From a virus: 64,000 nucleotides of DNA. Under the pieces are notes generated by a model. The model searched no databases, was not told the origin of the DNA, and saw only the letters and a program-made list of their open reading frames with translations. A program made the position numbers and the translations under genes. The DNA lies in the IMG/VR virus record IMGVR_UViG_3300042691_019380, positions 1 through 64,000 of that record; one strand, written 5' to 3'. Positions 31,081 to 39,091 of the stretch are shown here, in pieces. Numbering within the stretch: position 1 is the first letter of the stretch; every line of letters begins with the position of its first letter.

Positions 31081-32438
31081 GCAAGCACCCTCCTTGTGAG
31101 CCGAGAGTAAACCGCCTCGGCGACGTCCTTCTTCTCCTGCAATGCCCGGTAGATCGACTCGTCAACCGTACCTTCGGCGACGAGGTGATAAAACCGGCAT
31201 GGCCTCGTTTGTCCTGGCCGTCGAATCCTCGCCAGCGACTGCTCGAAGTCTCCGAGCGAGTGCGAGAGCGAGTAGTACAGGCAATAGCACGCCCTCGTCA
31301 TGTCGACGCCGACGCCGCCAGCCTGCTGCTGCACGACCAGTGCAGTTGTATCGCCACGCTGCCATTGGTCAAGCGATTTTTCTCGGCCCGAAAGTTCCGA
31401 CGATGTTCTGCCAAGTTCGCGGAGAACATCGCGGCACGTGTCGAGGTCCGAGATAAACTTGCAGAAGATCACGACGGGCTCGTTCGCGGGCAGGCACTCC
31501 AGCCACTCGCGCAGCGCGTCTCGCTTGGGGTTCTTTGCAGAGACTGGCACGAGCAGTCCTTCGCTTGTCATGGCGAAGCCCGACGTCGCCTGCTGGAGTT
31601 TGCCGACGACGACAAGTTTGTTTGCCGCCGTGACCGTCTCGCCCGTTTCGAGGGTGGCGACCATGTCGTCCTCGATAGACTCGTAGTATTTTTTCGCATC
31701 AGGGGGCAGCGTGACGGTGATGTCCGTGTGAATCGAGTCTGGCAAGGTCAAGACTTGATCGGCCGTAACTCTGTAGACATGCGGGTCAAGTCTCTTGCTC
31801 AGGGCCTGGATAGCCTCGGGCTTGAAGTCAATCACCCAGGCCGGGTGCCTGGGGTGCGTGTTCGCGATTCGCGAACGAAAAGCCGTGTACGAGCCGCCGA
31901 GAACCTCGGGGTCCAAGAATCGAAACTGAGCCCACCAGTCCAGGGGCGAGTTGGGGCACGGTGTTCCGGACATGCAGATTCGCTTGGCAGACTTGTGCTT
32001 GGCCGCAAGTTTCGCCAGCCACCGGGACCGCTTCCCAGACGGGCTCTTCACGAGGTGGGATTCGTCTAGAACGATGGCGTCCCACTGGACTTTCTCGATC
32101 TGCTTGCCGAGTTCGCCACGCCAGACTCCGTCGTAGTTGGCGATCACGACGAACCGATTGTCGCGGCTCGCCGTCTTTGCGACGGCCGCAGCCCGCGACT
32201 TCGACGAGCCGCTAACAACGAGGCACGTCTCGCGATTCGAGTCCCACAGGCCGACTTGCTTAATCCAGGCTGGCCCGACGGCGATCGGGCAGCACACCAG
32301 CACTCGCTGGCATGCACGCAGTGCCATTAGGCACGCGCCGGTCTTGCCGGTGCCCATATCGCCGTTGAGAAACGCCGCGCTCCGTCTTGCGATCCAGTCA
32401 GCCTCGTCGACCTGATGCGGCCATGCTTCAGGGGGCAT
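31077..32438 (-). CDS. SNF2-family DEAD-like helicase/translocase
   Basis: 453 residues. Motif I G-D-M-G-T-G-K-T, motif II V-L-D-E-S-H, motif III M-S-G-T-P, and the second lobe ending Q-S-L-A-R-I-R-R-P-G-Q mark an SF2 SNF2-like ATPase without accessory domains. Phage members act in replication or recombination. ATGA-coupled to the RecE-like gene. Confidence 0.85.
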   Translation of the reverse strand: MPPEAWPHQVDEADWIARRSAAFLNGDMGTGKTGACLMALRACQRVLVCCPIAVGPAWIKQVGLWDSNRETCLVVSGSSKSRAAAVAKTASRDNRFVVIANYDGVWRGELGKQIEKVQWDAIVLDESHLVKSPSGKRSRWLAKLAAKHKSAKRICMSGTPCPNSPLDWWAQFRFLDPEVLGGSYTAFRSRIANTHPRHPAWVIDFKPEAIQALSKRLDPHVYRVTADQVLTLPDSIHTDITVTLPPDAKKYYESIEDDMVATLETGETVTAANKLVVVGKLQQATSGFAMTSEGLLVPVSAKNPKRDALREWLECLPANEPVVIFCKFISDLDTCRDVLRELGRTSSELSGREKSLDQWQRGDTTALVVQQQAGGVGVDMTRACYCLYYSLSHSLGDFEQSLARIRRPGQTRPCRFYHLVAEGTVDESIYRALQEKKDVAEAVYSRLTRRVLA

Positions 32439-32763
32439 CGTCTTCTTCCTCCCAGTAGGTTTCGATGCTCAGTTCCTCATGCTCGCATCGAATGAAGTCC
32501 TTGTCGGCCCCAATCGCGGCGTAGCACTCAGCCGCGTCTTGCCACGAGGCTACAGCCATCACGCCGAGACCGGCCCTGCGGTAGTGTTTGGCAGACCGCT
32601 CGTACTTCAGAGCCGCTCGTCGATACTGACGGCAGTGCTGTGGCGTGAGGGGCTCGCCGAGACCCTCGATCTCGTCGGCGGCAGCCGCGATGCAGCGGTC
32701 TGCCGTCTCGATCCACATTTGCCGATTCTTGGCGAACGGCCAGGAGAACTTGCCCTTTTCCAT
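32428..32763 (-). CDS. Hypothetical helical protein (111 aa)
   Basis: All-helical with two possible TPR-like hairpins (A-A-L-K-Y-E-R-S-A-K-H-Y-R-R-A-G ... W-Q-D-A-A-E-C-Y-A-A-I-G). Acidic C-terminus overlaps the SNF2 gene start by 11 bases. Function unknown; may be a helicase cofactor. Confidence 0.55.
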   Translation of the reverse strand: MEKGKFSWPFAKNRQMWIETADRCIAAAADEIEGLGEPLTPQHCRQYRRAALKYERSAKHYRRAGLGVMAVASWQDAAECYAAIGADKDFIRCEHEELSIETYWEEEDDAP

Positions 32764-32764
32764 G

Positions 32765-33046
32765 CTAGTTCGCCTCCGGTTCTACGAGGTACAGATGCCG
32801 AGCAGCGGCTCGCCAGTCGATGCCGTCGAAAGCCTTCACGATTATTTCGTGAGCGAAGTTTGGAGCCCTGACCTTCATCATCGAGAGCAAGCACGACGCC
32901 TCGATAGACTTGGCGAGGAACTCCTCGCGGTCCTTCGCTGTCATGCCCTCTTCTTTGGCCCGTTCGAGGAACTTCTCCGCTTGCTTGGTGAACTCTTCTT
33001 GCTTGCGGAACTCGTCGACGATGATCTGAGTGTTCTGGTTGAGCAT
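32765..33046 (-). CDS. Hypothetical coiled-coil protein (93 aa)
   Basis: Starts M-L-N-Q-N-T-Q-I-I-V-D-E-F-R-K-Q-E-E with GAAAGGA nine bases upstream. Strongly helical and charged. The gene's 5' part (106 bases) overlaps the 3' end of 32941-33357 in another frame. Confidence 0.55.
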   Translation of the reverse strand: MLNQNTQIIVDEFRKQEEFTKQAEKFLERAKEEGMTAKDREEFLAKSIEASCLLSMMKVRAPNFAHEIIVKAFDGIDWRAAARHLYLVEPEAN

Positions 33047-33357
33047 TCTGAGCGTCCTTTCTTCTTCCGTTTCTTTCCGAGAATCTTGTAGGGCCTCGGA
33101 ACCAACCCTGCGAGGCTCTTCCGTCGCCCCGCGATATGGAGAACTGCGTACTGACCGTCTCGATCCAGAGCGTTGATCCATTCGCACGCCCCCCGCTTCG
33201 TATGCGAGTGAAACGTGTACGGGCCCTTAGCCTTCATCGCGACTTTCTCGCCGTTTGGGCCTTTCCAGTACGGCCCGCCCGACGCCCGAAACGTATCGCC
33301 GCGAGCCAGTTCCACTCGCTCGCTGACGCGATACGTTTCGGAGACGACAACATTCAT
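32941..33357 (-). CDS. Hypothetical basic protein (138 aa)
   Basis: Residues 1-100 form a compact β-rich domain (V-V-V-S-E-T-Y-R-V-S ... Y-T-F-H-S-H-T-K-R-G ... Y-A-V-L-H-I-A-G-R). After K-K-R-K-K-K the tail is low-complexity K/S/R and lies in the overlap with the next gene, so it may be a by-product of that overlap. ATG 33357 overlaps the previous stop. No family recognised. Confidence 0.5.
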   Translation of the reverse strand: MNVVVSETYRVSERVELARGDTFRASGGPYWKGPNGEKVAMKAKGPYTFHSHTKRGACEWINALDRDGQYAVLHIAGRRKSLAGLVPRPYKILGKKRKKKGRSECSTRTLRSSSTSSASKKSSPSKRRSSSNGPKKRA

Positions 33358-33707
33358 GCGGCCTGCTCCTTGATCTGGATGTAGAGATATTCCGGCGCTT
33401 TCGCGAAGTACTTGAAGAGCGCCGGGCAGAGCCATCCATGGACTCCACCCAGGTCATCGCACGCATACCAGTTGCCGCCGTACTCCGGCCCGACGAGCCG
33501 GAACGACGTCTGATGTCCTGGGAACTTCTCGTCCGAGAACACCAGCGTGAACTTCTCCGAGCAGCCTGGAATCTGCGACGCCAGAGTGCCCAGCACCGAA
33601 TCAGCACCGGCGACGAACGGTTCCTTGACGAGCCCCACGGCGGGGTCGTCGAACACGAGCGAGCCGTTGTCCCAGTACGGGTGAATCACGCGAATCGAGT
33701 TCTTCAT
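33354..33707 (-). CDS. DUF6717-like protein
   Basis: 117 residues from ATG 33707. The pattern Y-W-D-N-G-S-L-V-F-D-D-P ... G-L-V-K-E-P-F-V-A-G ... Y-G-G-N-W-Y and W-L-C-P-A-L-F-K-Y-F matches a family common in planctomycetes and their elements (DUF6717, from memory). Function unknown. Confidence 0.65.
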   Translation of the reverse strand: MKNSIRVIHPYWDNGSLVFDDPAVGLVKEPFVAGADSVLGTLASQIPGCSEKFTLVFSDEKFPGHQTSFRLVGPEYGGNWYACDDLGGVHGWLCPALFKYFAKAPEYLYIQIKEQAA

Positions 33708-34099
33708 TCGTCTTCTCCTTGTGCTTGAAGAGCCTCCTCGAACACTTGCTCCGCCTTGTCGGCGTACCACTCGGCCACCTTCTGCTCGATGTAGCAGTAA
33801 ATGGCCGTCATGCCATGGTTCTCGCGAGGATTCGTCCCGATGCCGACGTTCTCGTACGCCTCCTCCAAGTCTCGTCCATGCAGATACCACGTGGCGTCGA
33901 TCTCAGCCGTGTGTATTGGCACGGCCGAGTCGATGATCGCGTGGACGTCCCCTGAATAGTCGAGGTCGTTGTGCAAGCACGGCAGATCGTCGGGCGAGTT
34001 GCGACGAACGTAAGACTTGAGCAAGTCTTGAACTTCGCTGATCGCCGCGTCGACTCGTTCTTGCAGGCTGTCTTCGATTTCGATGGTGATCTTGGTCAT
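33704..34099 (-). CDS. Hypothetical protein (131 aa)
   Basis: Acidic α/β protein. I use the ATG at 34099, seven bases after GGAGG; the ATG at 34105 is too close to the SD. Contains a C-x-H pair and W-Y-L-H-G-R-D. Could be an anti-host protein given its charge, but this is speculation. Confidence 0.5.
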   Translation of the reverse strand: MTKITIEIEDSLQERVDAAISEVQDLLKSYVRRNSPDDLPCLHNDLDYSGDVHAIIDSAVPIHTAEIDATWYLHGRDLEEAYENVGIGTNPRENHGMTAIYCYIEQKVAEWYADKAEQVFEEALQAQGEDE

Positions 34100-34116
34100 G
34101 GTCATGCCTCCTTTTC

Positions 34117-34422
34117 TTAGTTAGATGAAACTCTTTCGCGAATCGCTCTGTCTGCGATATCAACGCCCGCTGTTGCGAAAATCGCGAGCGACAGAGCGGC
34201 AAAGTCTTGCGGTGTTCCGCCGTTTGCTCTTGCGATTGTCAGCGTTTTAATGCACTCGGATTGGATTTCCTTCTTGGTTGACTCGAACAGGGCATGGACA
34301 GAATCCACGAAGCGGGCTGCACTCTCTCCTTGGTAGCCCCTCGCCTTGAGTCGATGCACCGCTGACGTCATCAGAAGGCGAAGCAACTGATCTCCGTCGA
34401 TGTTGTAGGCGTAGTAATCCAT
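34117..34422 (-). CDS. Hypothetical protein (101 aa)
   Basis: Helical protein beginning M-D-Y-Y-A-Y-N-I-D-G-D-Q-L-L with A-A-L-S-L-A-I-F-A-T-A-G-V near the end. SD AGGAATC. No family recognised. Confidence 0.5.
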   Translation of the reverse strand: MDYYAYNIDGDQLLRLLMTSAVHRLKARGYQGESAARFVDSVHALFESTKKEIQSECIKTLTIARANGGTPQDFAALSLAIFATAGVDIADRAIRERVSSN

Positions 34423-34440
34423 AGATTCCTTTCTTGGGAT

Positions 34441-34908
34441 TCAAGCAGGCCACACGTACGGAAGATCAGACGGCTCGGACCATCCGAACCGCGAGTAATG
34501 CTCCGGCAGTTTCCGGAGAAGGTTGCTGCGATGGCTGGCGTGGAAGTCGGGCCTGCCCAGCCAGTCAGGAAGACCAGAGACGCTGCTCGGTGCGATGTCG
34601 CTATACGTGAGCCGAATCCACTCGCTGGCGTCGATGAACTGCTGCGTTAGCGTGTCCGTAAAACCACGGGCGCACCACTCGTCGCACACAGCGATCGCGT
34701 AGTGAGCCAGGGCTCGCTCGAAGCCGTACCACGCCTTGACGGCGGGGTGGTTCTTCCAGCGGCTGGCCGGATTGCCCTCGTGCTGCCCGACGGGAACACC
34801 GAGAGCGATCAGAATCTGCTTGGCTTCGACTCGCTGCTTCCCCAGGCGACGATTGTCGAGGACGCGAGCCGATTCGCGGAACGATGGTAAAGGTAAAAAC
34901 GTCTGCAT
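34441..34908 (-). CDS. MSMEG_6728-like protein (pyrimidine-dimer glycosylase family)
   Basis: 155 residues. M-Q-T-F-L-P-L-P-S-F-R-E-S-A-R-V-L-D ... L-G-K-Q-R-V-E-A-K-Q-I-L and H-R-S-N-L-L-R-K-L-P-E-H-Y ... L-P-Y-V-W-P-A are hallmark stretches of this family, annotated by similarity to T4 DenV-type dimer glycosylases. It may repair UV-damaged phage DNA; in this subfamily activity is largely untested. Preceded by AAGGAGAAGCAG and a T-T-G-T-C-T-GGATAC motif. Confidence 0.75.
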   Translation of the reverse strand: MQTFLPLPSFRESARVLDNRRLGKQRVEAKQILIALGVPVGQHEGNPASRWKNHPAVKAWYGFERALAHYAIAVCDEWCARGFTDTLTQQFIDASEWIRLTYSDIAPSSVSGLPDWLGRPDFHASHRSNLLRKLPEHYSRFGWSEPSDLPYVWPA

Positions 34909-34939
34909 CTGCTTCTCCTTGCGTGCGTATCCAGACAAC

Positions 34940-35224
34940 TCAATCGTGCGAACTATTGCAGTCGCCAGCAGTTCCGTCAATGGGATATTTGGCGTATGAC
35001 AGAATCTTCCAAGCCTCGCTGGCAAGTCTCTCGTTTCGTTCGTGCATCTTCTGCCGTGTGTACGCGAAGCCGCTGTACTTGCCGCACTCGTCGCATCGCT
35101 CGACGCTCGCCTTTGCGTTGGCCGCAAGTTTGCGAGTCTTGAGTACGTACTGCCCAAGAGCCGTGCCGATGATTTCTGCATGCTCTGGCGTGAGCGAGAG
35201 CGTGATGGTTTCTGGCGTGTTCAT
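34940..35224 (-). CDS. Hypothetical protein with CxxC (94 aa)
   Basis: Reads I-T-L-S-L-T-P-E-H-A-E-I-I-G-T-A-L-G-Q-Y-V-L-K, then C-D-E-C-G-K, then a basic helix. One possible zinc knuckle. I use the ATG 35224 rather than a GTG 18 bases upstream. Confidence 0.5.
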   Translation of the reverse strand: MNTPETITLSLTPEHAEIIGTALGQYVLKTRKLAANAKASVERCDECGKYSGFAYTRQKMHERNERLASEAWKILSYAKYPIDGTAGDCNSSHD

Positions 35225-35238
35225 GTCTCTTGCTTTCT

Positions 35239-35766
35239 TCACAGGGTCGCGATCGTGCGAGTCTTGATGTCTCTGACTTGCTGCACGAGTTTCTCTGCGT
35301 GCAGACGAATCCGACTCTCGATCGCCGCCACTGCTTCTTCTTGCGTCCGGTGCGCCGACTCAGCCGAACACAGTTCGCGAGTTGGACCGTACGAGAACCG
35401 AACGACGTTCTCTTCTGGGAGTAGGACCGTTGCCCTGCTCAGGTACGGCTGCGAGCCGGAAAAGTCGAAATACACTCCAGCGACGATGACCTCGTCGCCT
35501 GCCTGAAATCCGTTCATGGGCTTCTCTCCTGCTGTGGTTGGGTGCGAGTGATAGCGTGTCCGTACAAAATCTGTCAAGGGCTCGGTGCCGCTACGTCCGC
35601 TCTCCCGCTTGGAGTAGTGCTGCACCCGTTCGCGGGCTGCGGCGAGCGTGAGCGTTTCAGCATGCAGACGTTCCGTGCCTTCAGTGGCACTCCTCCTCCA
35701 GATTTCGTAGGCCACGACTCCGTCGTGGCCGCGAGCCTCGCGGATGGTGAATGTCACGTTGCTCAT
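35239..35766 (-). CDS. Two-part hypothetical protein with internal promoter and start
   Basis: 175 residues in one open frame. Residues 1-59 (M-S-N-V-T-F-T-I-R-E-A-R-G-H-D) and residues 84-175 (M-N-G-F-Q-A-G-D-E-V-I-V-A-G-V-Y) each look like complete small phage proteins. The linker is low quality and encodes a promoter (35548-35577); an SD (AGGAG) precedes the internal ATG at 35517. Either a natural fusion or a gene pair that lost a stop codon. Confidence 0.5.
   Translation of the reverse strand: MSNVTFTIREARGHDGVVAYEIWRRSATEGTERLHAETLTLAAARERVQHYSKRESGRSGTEPLTDFVRTRYHSHPTTAGEKPMNGFQAGDEVIVAGVYFDFSGSQPYLSRATVLLPEENVVRFSYGPTRELCSAESAHRTQEEAVAAIESRIRLHAEKLVQQVRDIKTRTIATL
35548..35577 (-). promoter_or_regulatory. 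σ70-type promoter, 18-bp spacer
   Basis: TTGACA (35572-35577) and TATCAC (35548-35553) with the recurrent T-T-G-T-A-C-GGACAC motif in the spacer. It would drive the internal start at 35517. Confidence 0.5.
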
Positions 35767-36077
35767 TCTTGGTCTCCACCGTTGATGTTCCGCCCGTTGC
35801 GGTCGATGACGTACCACTCTTGGCCCTGGTAGTGCTTCTCGGCGTATGCGTTCGCCGCATCGTCGTCGTCGGCTGCGAAAAACTCCAGCACGTCCCACTC
35901 GCCGTTGCTGTCTGCCAGGGCAACTCGATACTGCCGCTCTCCCTCGCTGCCGCAGCACGAACACCGAACGGCCATCCCACGCTGAACATGCGGATCGCTT
36001 GCGTCAATCGCAGGCGTGTCGCACTCGACGCAGTCGGGGCAATACGCAGAGCCGTCAAGCCAGTAATAGTCGCTCAC
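35763..36077 (-). CDS. Zinc-ribbon-like hypothetical protein (104 aa)
   Basis: GTG start at 36077, eight bases after AAAGGAG. Two cysteine pairs (C-P-D-C-V-E-C and C-S-C-C) suggest zinc binding; the C-terminus D-D-D-D-A-A-N-A-Y-A-E-K-H-Y-Q-G is a typical small phage α/β unit. Function unknown. Confidence 0.5.
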   Translation of the reverse strand: MSDYYWLDGSAYCPDCVECDTPAIDASDPHVQRGMAVRCSCCGSEGERQYRVALADSNGEWDVLEFFAADDDDAANAYAEKHYQGQEWYVIDRNGRNINGGDQE

Positions 36078-36105
36078 GGGTGGTCTCCTTTCTTTCAAGT
36101 CTAGG

Positions 36106-36750
36106 TCAAGTCTGTGACGTCAGATGCTCGATGTCGCGGGCTTGTCGACGCAGTCGAGACTGCGTCGACGCCGAGAGTGCGTGGCATGTCGTGTACTGCT
36201 TAGAAACCGCGTCCCACACTCGCACGGTTCCGTCGCTGGAGATGGCGATCCGGTTCCACCGAATGCCATCTGCGTAGAACGCCCGGCACCGTGCCAAGAT
36301 CACGCGATCGGCGTGCGACTCGCGAGCCTCTCCGCTCGCGAGCAGTCTATCGACGGTGCCGTACTCGCTGCGAGCCCAGTGCGTGTTTCGGGAGCCTCCG
36401 CACTTGTACGGCTCGCGAATCTCGCACCACAGTCCGCCGAGAGTGTCGCCAGTGCCGAAGTCGATCCACCGCACGACGGCAGTCTTCTCTAATTTGCCCG
36501 ACGGGGTATAGCACGGCAGGCTGTCGATGAACGCCAGTTCGTCGGCGAGAGACTTGGTAGTCTCCTCGAACTCGACGATCGTCTCTGACTCAACTCGACG
36601 AATCGGCTGCTGACTCTCCGTGAGCCGAATCTTCCAGAGCCAGCGTCCGCCGTCCTTGCGGCGAGACACAACTTCGGCATTCACGTAGCGATCTCGCCAG
36701 AAGTGCGGGAACGTCGTGCCGATCTCGATCTTGGGTCGCTTGGTCTTCAC
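36106..36750 (-). CDS. Hypothetical protein (214 aa)
   Basis: GTG start at 36750, eight bases after AAGGAG; the ATG six bases earlier sits too close to the SD. The sequence V-K-T-K-R-P-K-I-E-I-G ... W-R-D-R-Y-V-N-A-E-V-V-S-R-R ends with a basic helix. A single K-C-G-G motif. No family recognised. Confidence 0.5.
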   Translation of the reverse strand: MKTKRPKIEIGTTFPHFWRDRYVNAEVVSRRKDGGRWLWKIRLTESQQPIRRVESETIVEFEETTKSLADELAFIDSLPCYTPSGKLEKTAVVRWIDFGTGDTLGGLWCEIREPYKCGGSRNTHWARSEYGTVDRLLASGEARESHADRVILARCRAFYADGIRWNRIAISSDGTVRVWDAVSKQYTTCHALSASTQSRLRRQARDIEHLTSQT

Positions 36751-36798
36751 TGGCATGTCTCCTTGAGGGTGATGGTGTCCGAACAAGTCTTGCAAGTC

Positions 36799-37056
36799 TC
36801 AGCGGCACTGCGAGATTGCCCGAGCGGCTTGCCCGACCCAGCCGAGCCCGTGCGAACCAACTCGAACCAGCGACGTGTCGCCGTCCCTTCCGACCGTCTC
36901 GACGTACCCGAGTTCGTAGCACTTGTACCACGTTCTGGAGGCGATCCCTTCCGGCCGCTTGCAGCAGTTGGTGCCGAGCCGCCTGCACTCCGCGTCGATC
37001 TTGCCGATCGCCGACAACTGAGCGTTGCTTGGCCTGCGGGTCTTTCTGTGTCGCAT
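36799..37056 (-). CDS. Hypothetical protein (85 aa)
   Basis: Basic winged-helix-like sequence: S-N-A-Q-L-S-A-I-G-K-I-D-A ... T-W-Y-K-C-Y-E-L-G-Y-V-E-T. ATG 37056 follows CCGGAGA. A CTGTTCGGACACG motif lies about 25 bases upstream. Confidence 0.5.
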   Translation of the reverse strand: MRHRKTRRPSNAQLSAIGKIDAECRRLGTNCCKRPEGIASRTWYKCYELGYVETVGRDGDTSLVRVGSHGLGWVGQAARAISQCR

Positions 37057-37096
37057 CGTCGTGTCTCCGGTGAGGTGTGGGATCGTGTCCGAACAG

Positions 37097-37342
37097 TCAG
37101 CGTGCCAGGAACTTCTCTGCAATGGCCTTCGCGGCGGCGAGGCTGCTCGCGGTGTCGATTTGCTTTGCGACTCCAGCCTCGTTTGCGATGACGCGGTAGA
37201 ACCGCCCCTTGCTCCATCCACGGAGGTTGTCGCCGGTTGTTCCGTAATCGCCGCACACAGAGACGCGACCGGAGGCGTGCCGGTACGAAGGGGCGACGCC
37301 CCACCGCTGCACCCACTCTCCGATCTTGATCCAAGTTGTCAT
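37097..37342 (-). CDS. Small β-protein, A-A-A-K-A-I-A-E-K-F family (81 aa)
   Basis: Strands around W-S-K-G-R-F-Y-R-V-I-A and a terminal helix S-S-L-A-A-A-K-A-I-A-E-K-F-L. The strand-helix ending matches 37925-38185 (S-G-A-K-Q-A-A-K-K-F-G) and 38786-38989 (L-E-G-A-K-R-A-A-W), so these look like paralogues. Driven by the promoter at 37384-37437. Confidence 0.55.
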   Translation of the reverse strand: MTTWIKIGEWVQRWGVAPSYRHASGRVSVCGDYGTTGDNLRGWSKGRFYRVIANEAGVAKQIDTASSLAAAKAIAEKFLAR

Positions 37343-37383
37343 CGTCGTCCCTTTCGTTTCCAGTCGTTCACTCTTCTACGACA

Positions 37384-37437
37384 AGTATCGGGGATGCCAG
37401 AAGTAAAGTCAAGGGAAATCTTTTGGCTATGACACAA
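37384..37437 (-). promoter_or_regulatory. Strong promoter with GTGTCA operator, copy 1
   Basis: TTGACT (37407-37412), 17-bp spacer, GATACT (37384-37389). Upstream is TTGTGTCATA, the shared left arm of the GTGTCA-N18-TGACAC repeat seen at five promoters; here the right arm is TGACTT. Confidence 0.75.
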
Positions 37438-37448
37438 GCGGGGAATGC

Positions 37449-37874
37449 CTACGACGCATCGTATGCGTCGACGACGTCCTGCACGGTCAACTTGCCCTTG
37501 GCGAGCAGATGCTTGACCGCGTACTCACAGATACAGCCGACCGAGACTCCGCACTCCTCGGCGGCTTCGGCGAGGGTCTGGGGTCCGCAACTATCGCGAG
37601 GGTCGAGTCTTGCGAAGACTTTATTCAAGTCTGCCGGGACGAATACAGCACTGCATCCGCTGCGGTACTCCGTGGTTTTCCGCACCTCTTCGACTCCGTC
37701 GATCACGCACTTCTGCTCGTAGTCGACGGCGTGAATCACGACGCCAGCCGCGAACTTTTTGATGCCACGCAGCCCGTACTTGCACCGCTTGTCGTGGTGC
37801 GGATTGGGAACGTCCTCTGTCAGAGTGAAGAACCGGCTCACGACGGCTTCGCGGGGCCCGATGGTGATGCTCAT
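37449..37874 (-). CDS. Hypothetical protein with HTH-like C-terminus (141 aa)
   Basis: N-terminal half carries H-H-D-K-R-C-K-Y-G-L and a β-rich stretch; the end T-L-A-E-A-A-E-E-C-G-V-S-V-G-C-I-C-E-Y-A resembles a helix-turn-helix. It might be a DNA-binding regulator. Preceded by a C-T-T-G-T-T-C-GGACAC motif after the gene upstream. Confidence 0.5.
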   Translation of the reverse strand: MSITIGPREAVVSRFFTLTEDVPNPHHDKRCKYGLRGIKKFAAGVVIHAVDYEQKCVIDGVEEVRKTTEYRSGCSAVFVPADLNKVFARLDPRDSCGPQTLAEAAEECGVSVGCICEYAVKHLLAKGKLTVQDVVDAYDAS

Positions 37875-37924
37875 GGGTTTGGTGTCCTTTGGTCTTGATG
37901 GTGTCCGAACAAGTCTTGCAAGTC

Positions 37925-38185
37925 TCAGTTCCGCCACGTTCCGAACTTCTTGGCTGCCTGCTTCGCGCCCGACACGGTCTGGAACGAGCCAGAGAACTGG
38001 CGGACGCCGTCGCTGCTGATGAACGTGAGCCCGTAGGGCTTGCCGATTGTGTTCACGAACTCGATCACGAAGGCGCCGTCGCCAGCCCATTCAAACGGGC
38101 CGCAAGACGAGTAGACCGTCTCGCCGACCTTTCGGTGGCCCTTGCTGACTTCGTGCCGAGTCCACTTGATCGTGTTGGTCTTCAC
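37925..38185 (-). CDS. Small β-protein, A-A-A-K family (86 aa)
   Basis: GTG start at 38185, after CAAGGAGACATCCC. Strands E-T-V-Y-S-S-C-G-P-F-E-W and F-V-I-E-F-V-N precede the helix V-S-G-A-K-Q-A-A-K-K-F-G shared with neighbours. Function unknown. Confidence 0.5.
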   Translation of the reverse strand: MKTNTIKWTRHEVSKGHRKVGETVYSSCGPFEWAGDGAFVIEFVNTIGKPYGLTFISSDGVRQFSGSFQTVSGAKQAAKKFGTWRN

Positions 38186-38233
38186 GGGATGTCTCCTTGG
38201 GTCTTGAGGGTGATGGCGTCCGAACAAGTCTCT

Positions 38234-38671
38234 TCAAGTCTCGTCGACGATCTCGATCGCGGCAGCGTACGCCGCCGGTCTGGCGTCCGAGTTGTCGCAC
38301 CTGTGCCCCCAGCGGTCGCGGCGGCTCAGGCCGGTGTTGGGGTGCAGGAGACGGTAGGCTTCGCGGCGAGCCGCCTCGGCGTCGGCGCGGAGCCCGACGG
38401 CATGGAGAGCGTGATAGCCGTAGTCGGGCCTCTCGCCTCCCCAGCCGATCGCCTTGGCCCGTATCGGGTCATCGGCGGCGTAGGCCGCACGCTCGCAGAC
38501 CACGACGGCCTTGGCCCGCTCCGCTCGCTTGCCTCCCAGCAGCACGACGCCGTCGCGGCTGGCTCCCAGGCCGCGAACCTCGACGAACGTCTTCGAGCCC
38601 TTCTTGATCTTCCGGGCCGTGACCGCCGGACTGAACTCGCCGATCAGCGGCTTGCCGTGTCCAAGAATCAT
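38234..38671 (-). CDS. Hypothetical protein (145 aa)
   Basis: Basic, A/R-rich protein; a β-hairpin start (I-G-E-F-S-P-A-V-T-A-R-K-I) and a helical A-E-A-A-R-R-E-A-Y-R-L-L-H tail. Driven by promoter 38716-38769. No family recognised. Confidence 0.5.
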   Translation of the reverse strand: MILGHGKPLIGEFSPAVTARKIKKGSKTFVEVRGLGASRDGVVLLGGKRAERAKAVVVCERAAYAADDPIRAKAIGWGGERPDYGYHALHAVGLRADAEAARREAYRLLHPNTGLSRRDRWGHRCDNSDARPAAYAAAIEIVDET

Positions 38672-38715
38672 GTCTCGCTCCTTTGGTCTCAGGTGTCATT
38701 CATTCGTCTACGACA

Positions 38716-38769
38716 AGTATCGGGGATGCCAGGAGTGGTGTCAAGCGAAATCTTCGGTTTATGACACAA
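38716..38769 (-). promoter_or_regulatory. Strong promoter with GTGTCA operator, copy 2
   Basis: TTGACA (38739-38744), 17-bp spacer, GATACT (38716-38721). The upstream TTGTGTCATAAACCGAAGA and the -35 region form GTGTCA-N18-TGACAC with an inner CGAA-N3-TTCG palindrome. Confidence 0.8.
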
Positions 38770-38785
38770 CTCAAAAAACCACGAA

Positions 38786-38989
38786 CTACCGGCTCCGGCT
38801 TCTCCAGGCGGCCCGCTTGGCGCCCTCCAGCGTGGCGTAGATTCCGACAACCTCTACGTGCCAGTCTGCGGTGCGGCAGCCGACTGAAAACCTGCGGTCT
38901 CCGATCTTGACGATCGAGTAGACGTCACCGCGAGGCGTGGTCGCGTCCAGGCGGCGATCGCTGACTTCCGTCCACTTGATCTTGGTCAT
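38786..38989 (-). CDS. Small β-protein, A-A-A-K family (67 aa)
   Basis: Reads V-Y-S-I-V-K-I-G-D-R-R-F-S-V-G-C-R then T-L-E-G-A-K-R-A-A-W-R. Shortest of three related proteins in this stretch. SD AAAGGAGCGAGAC. Function unknown. Confidence 0.5.
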   Translation of the reverse strand: MTKIKWTEVSDRRLDATTPRGDVYSIVKIGDRRFSVGCRTADWHVEVVGIYATLEGAKRAAWRSRSR

Positions 38990-39033
38990 GTCTCGCTCCT
39001 TTGGTCTCAGGTGTCATTCACTCGTCTGCGACA

Positions 39034-39087
39034 AGTATAGGGGATGCCAGGAGTGGTGTCAAGCGAAATCTTCGGTTTATGACACAA
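39034..39087 (-). promoter_or_regulatory. Strong promoter with GTGTCA operator, copy 3
   Basis: TTGACA (39057-39062), 17-bp spacer, TATACT (39034-39039), nearly consensus. Same operator and inner palindrome as copy 2. Placed directly after a terminator. Confidence 0.85.
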
Positions 39088-39091
39088 CTCA

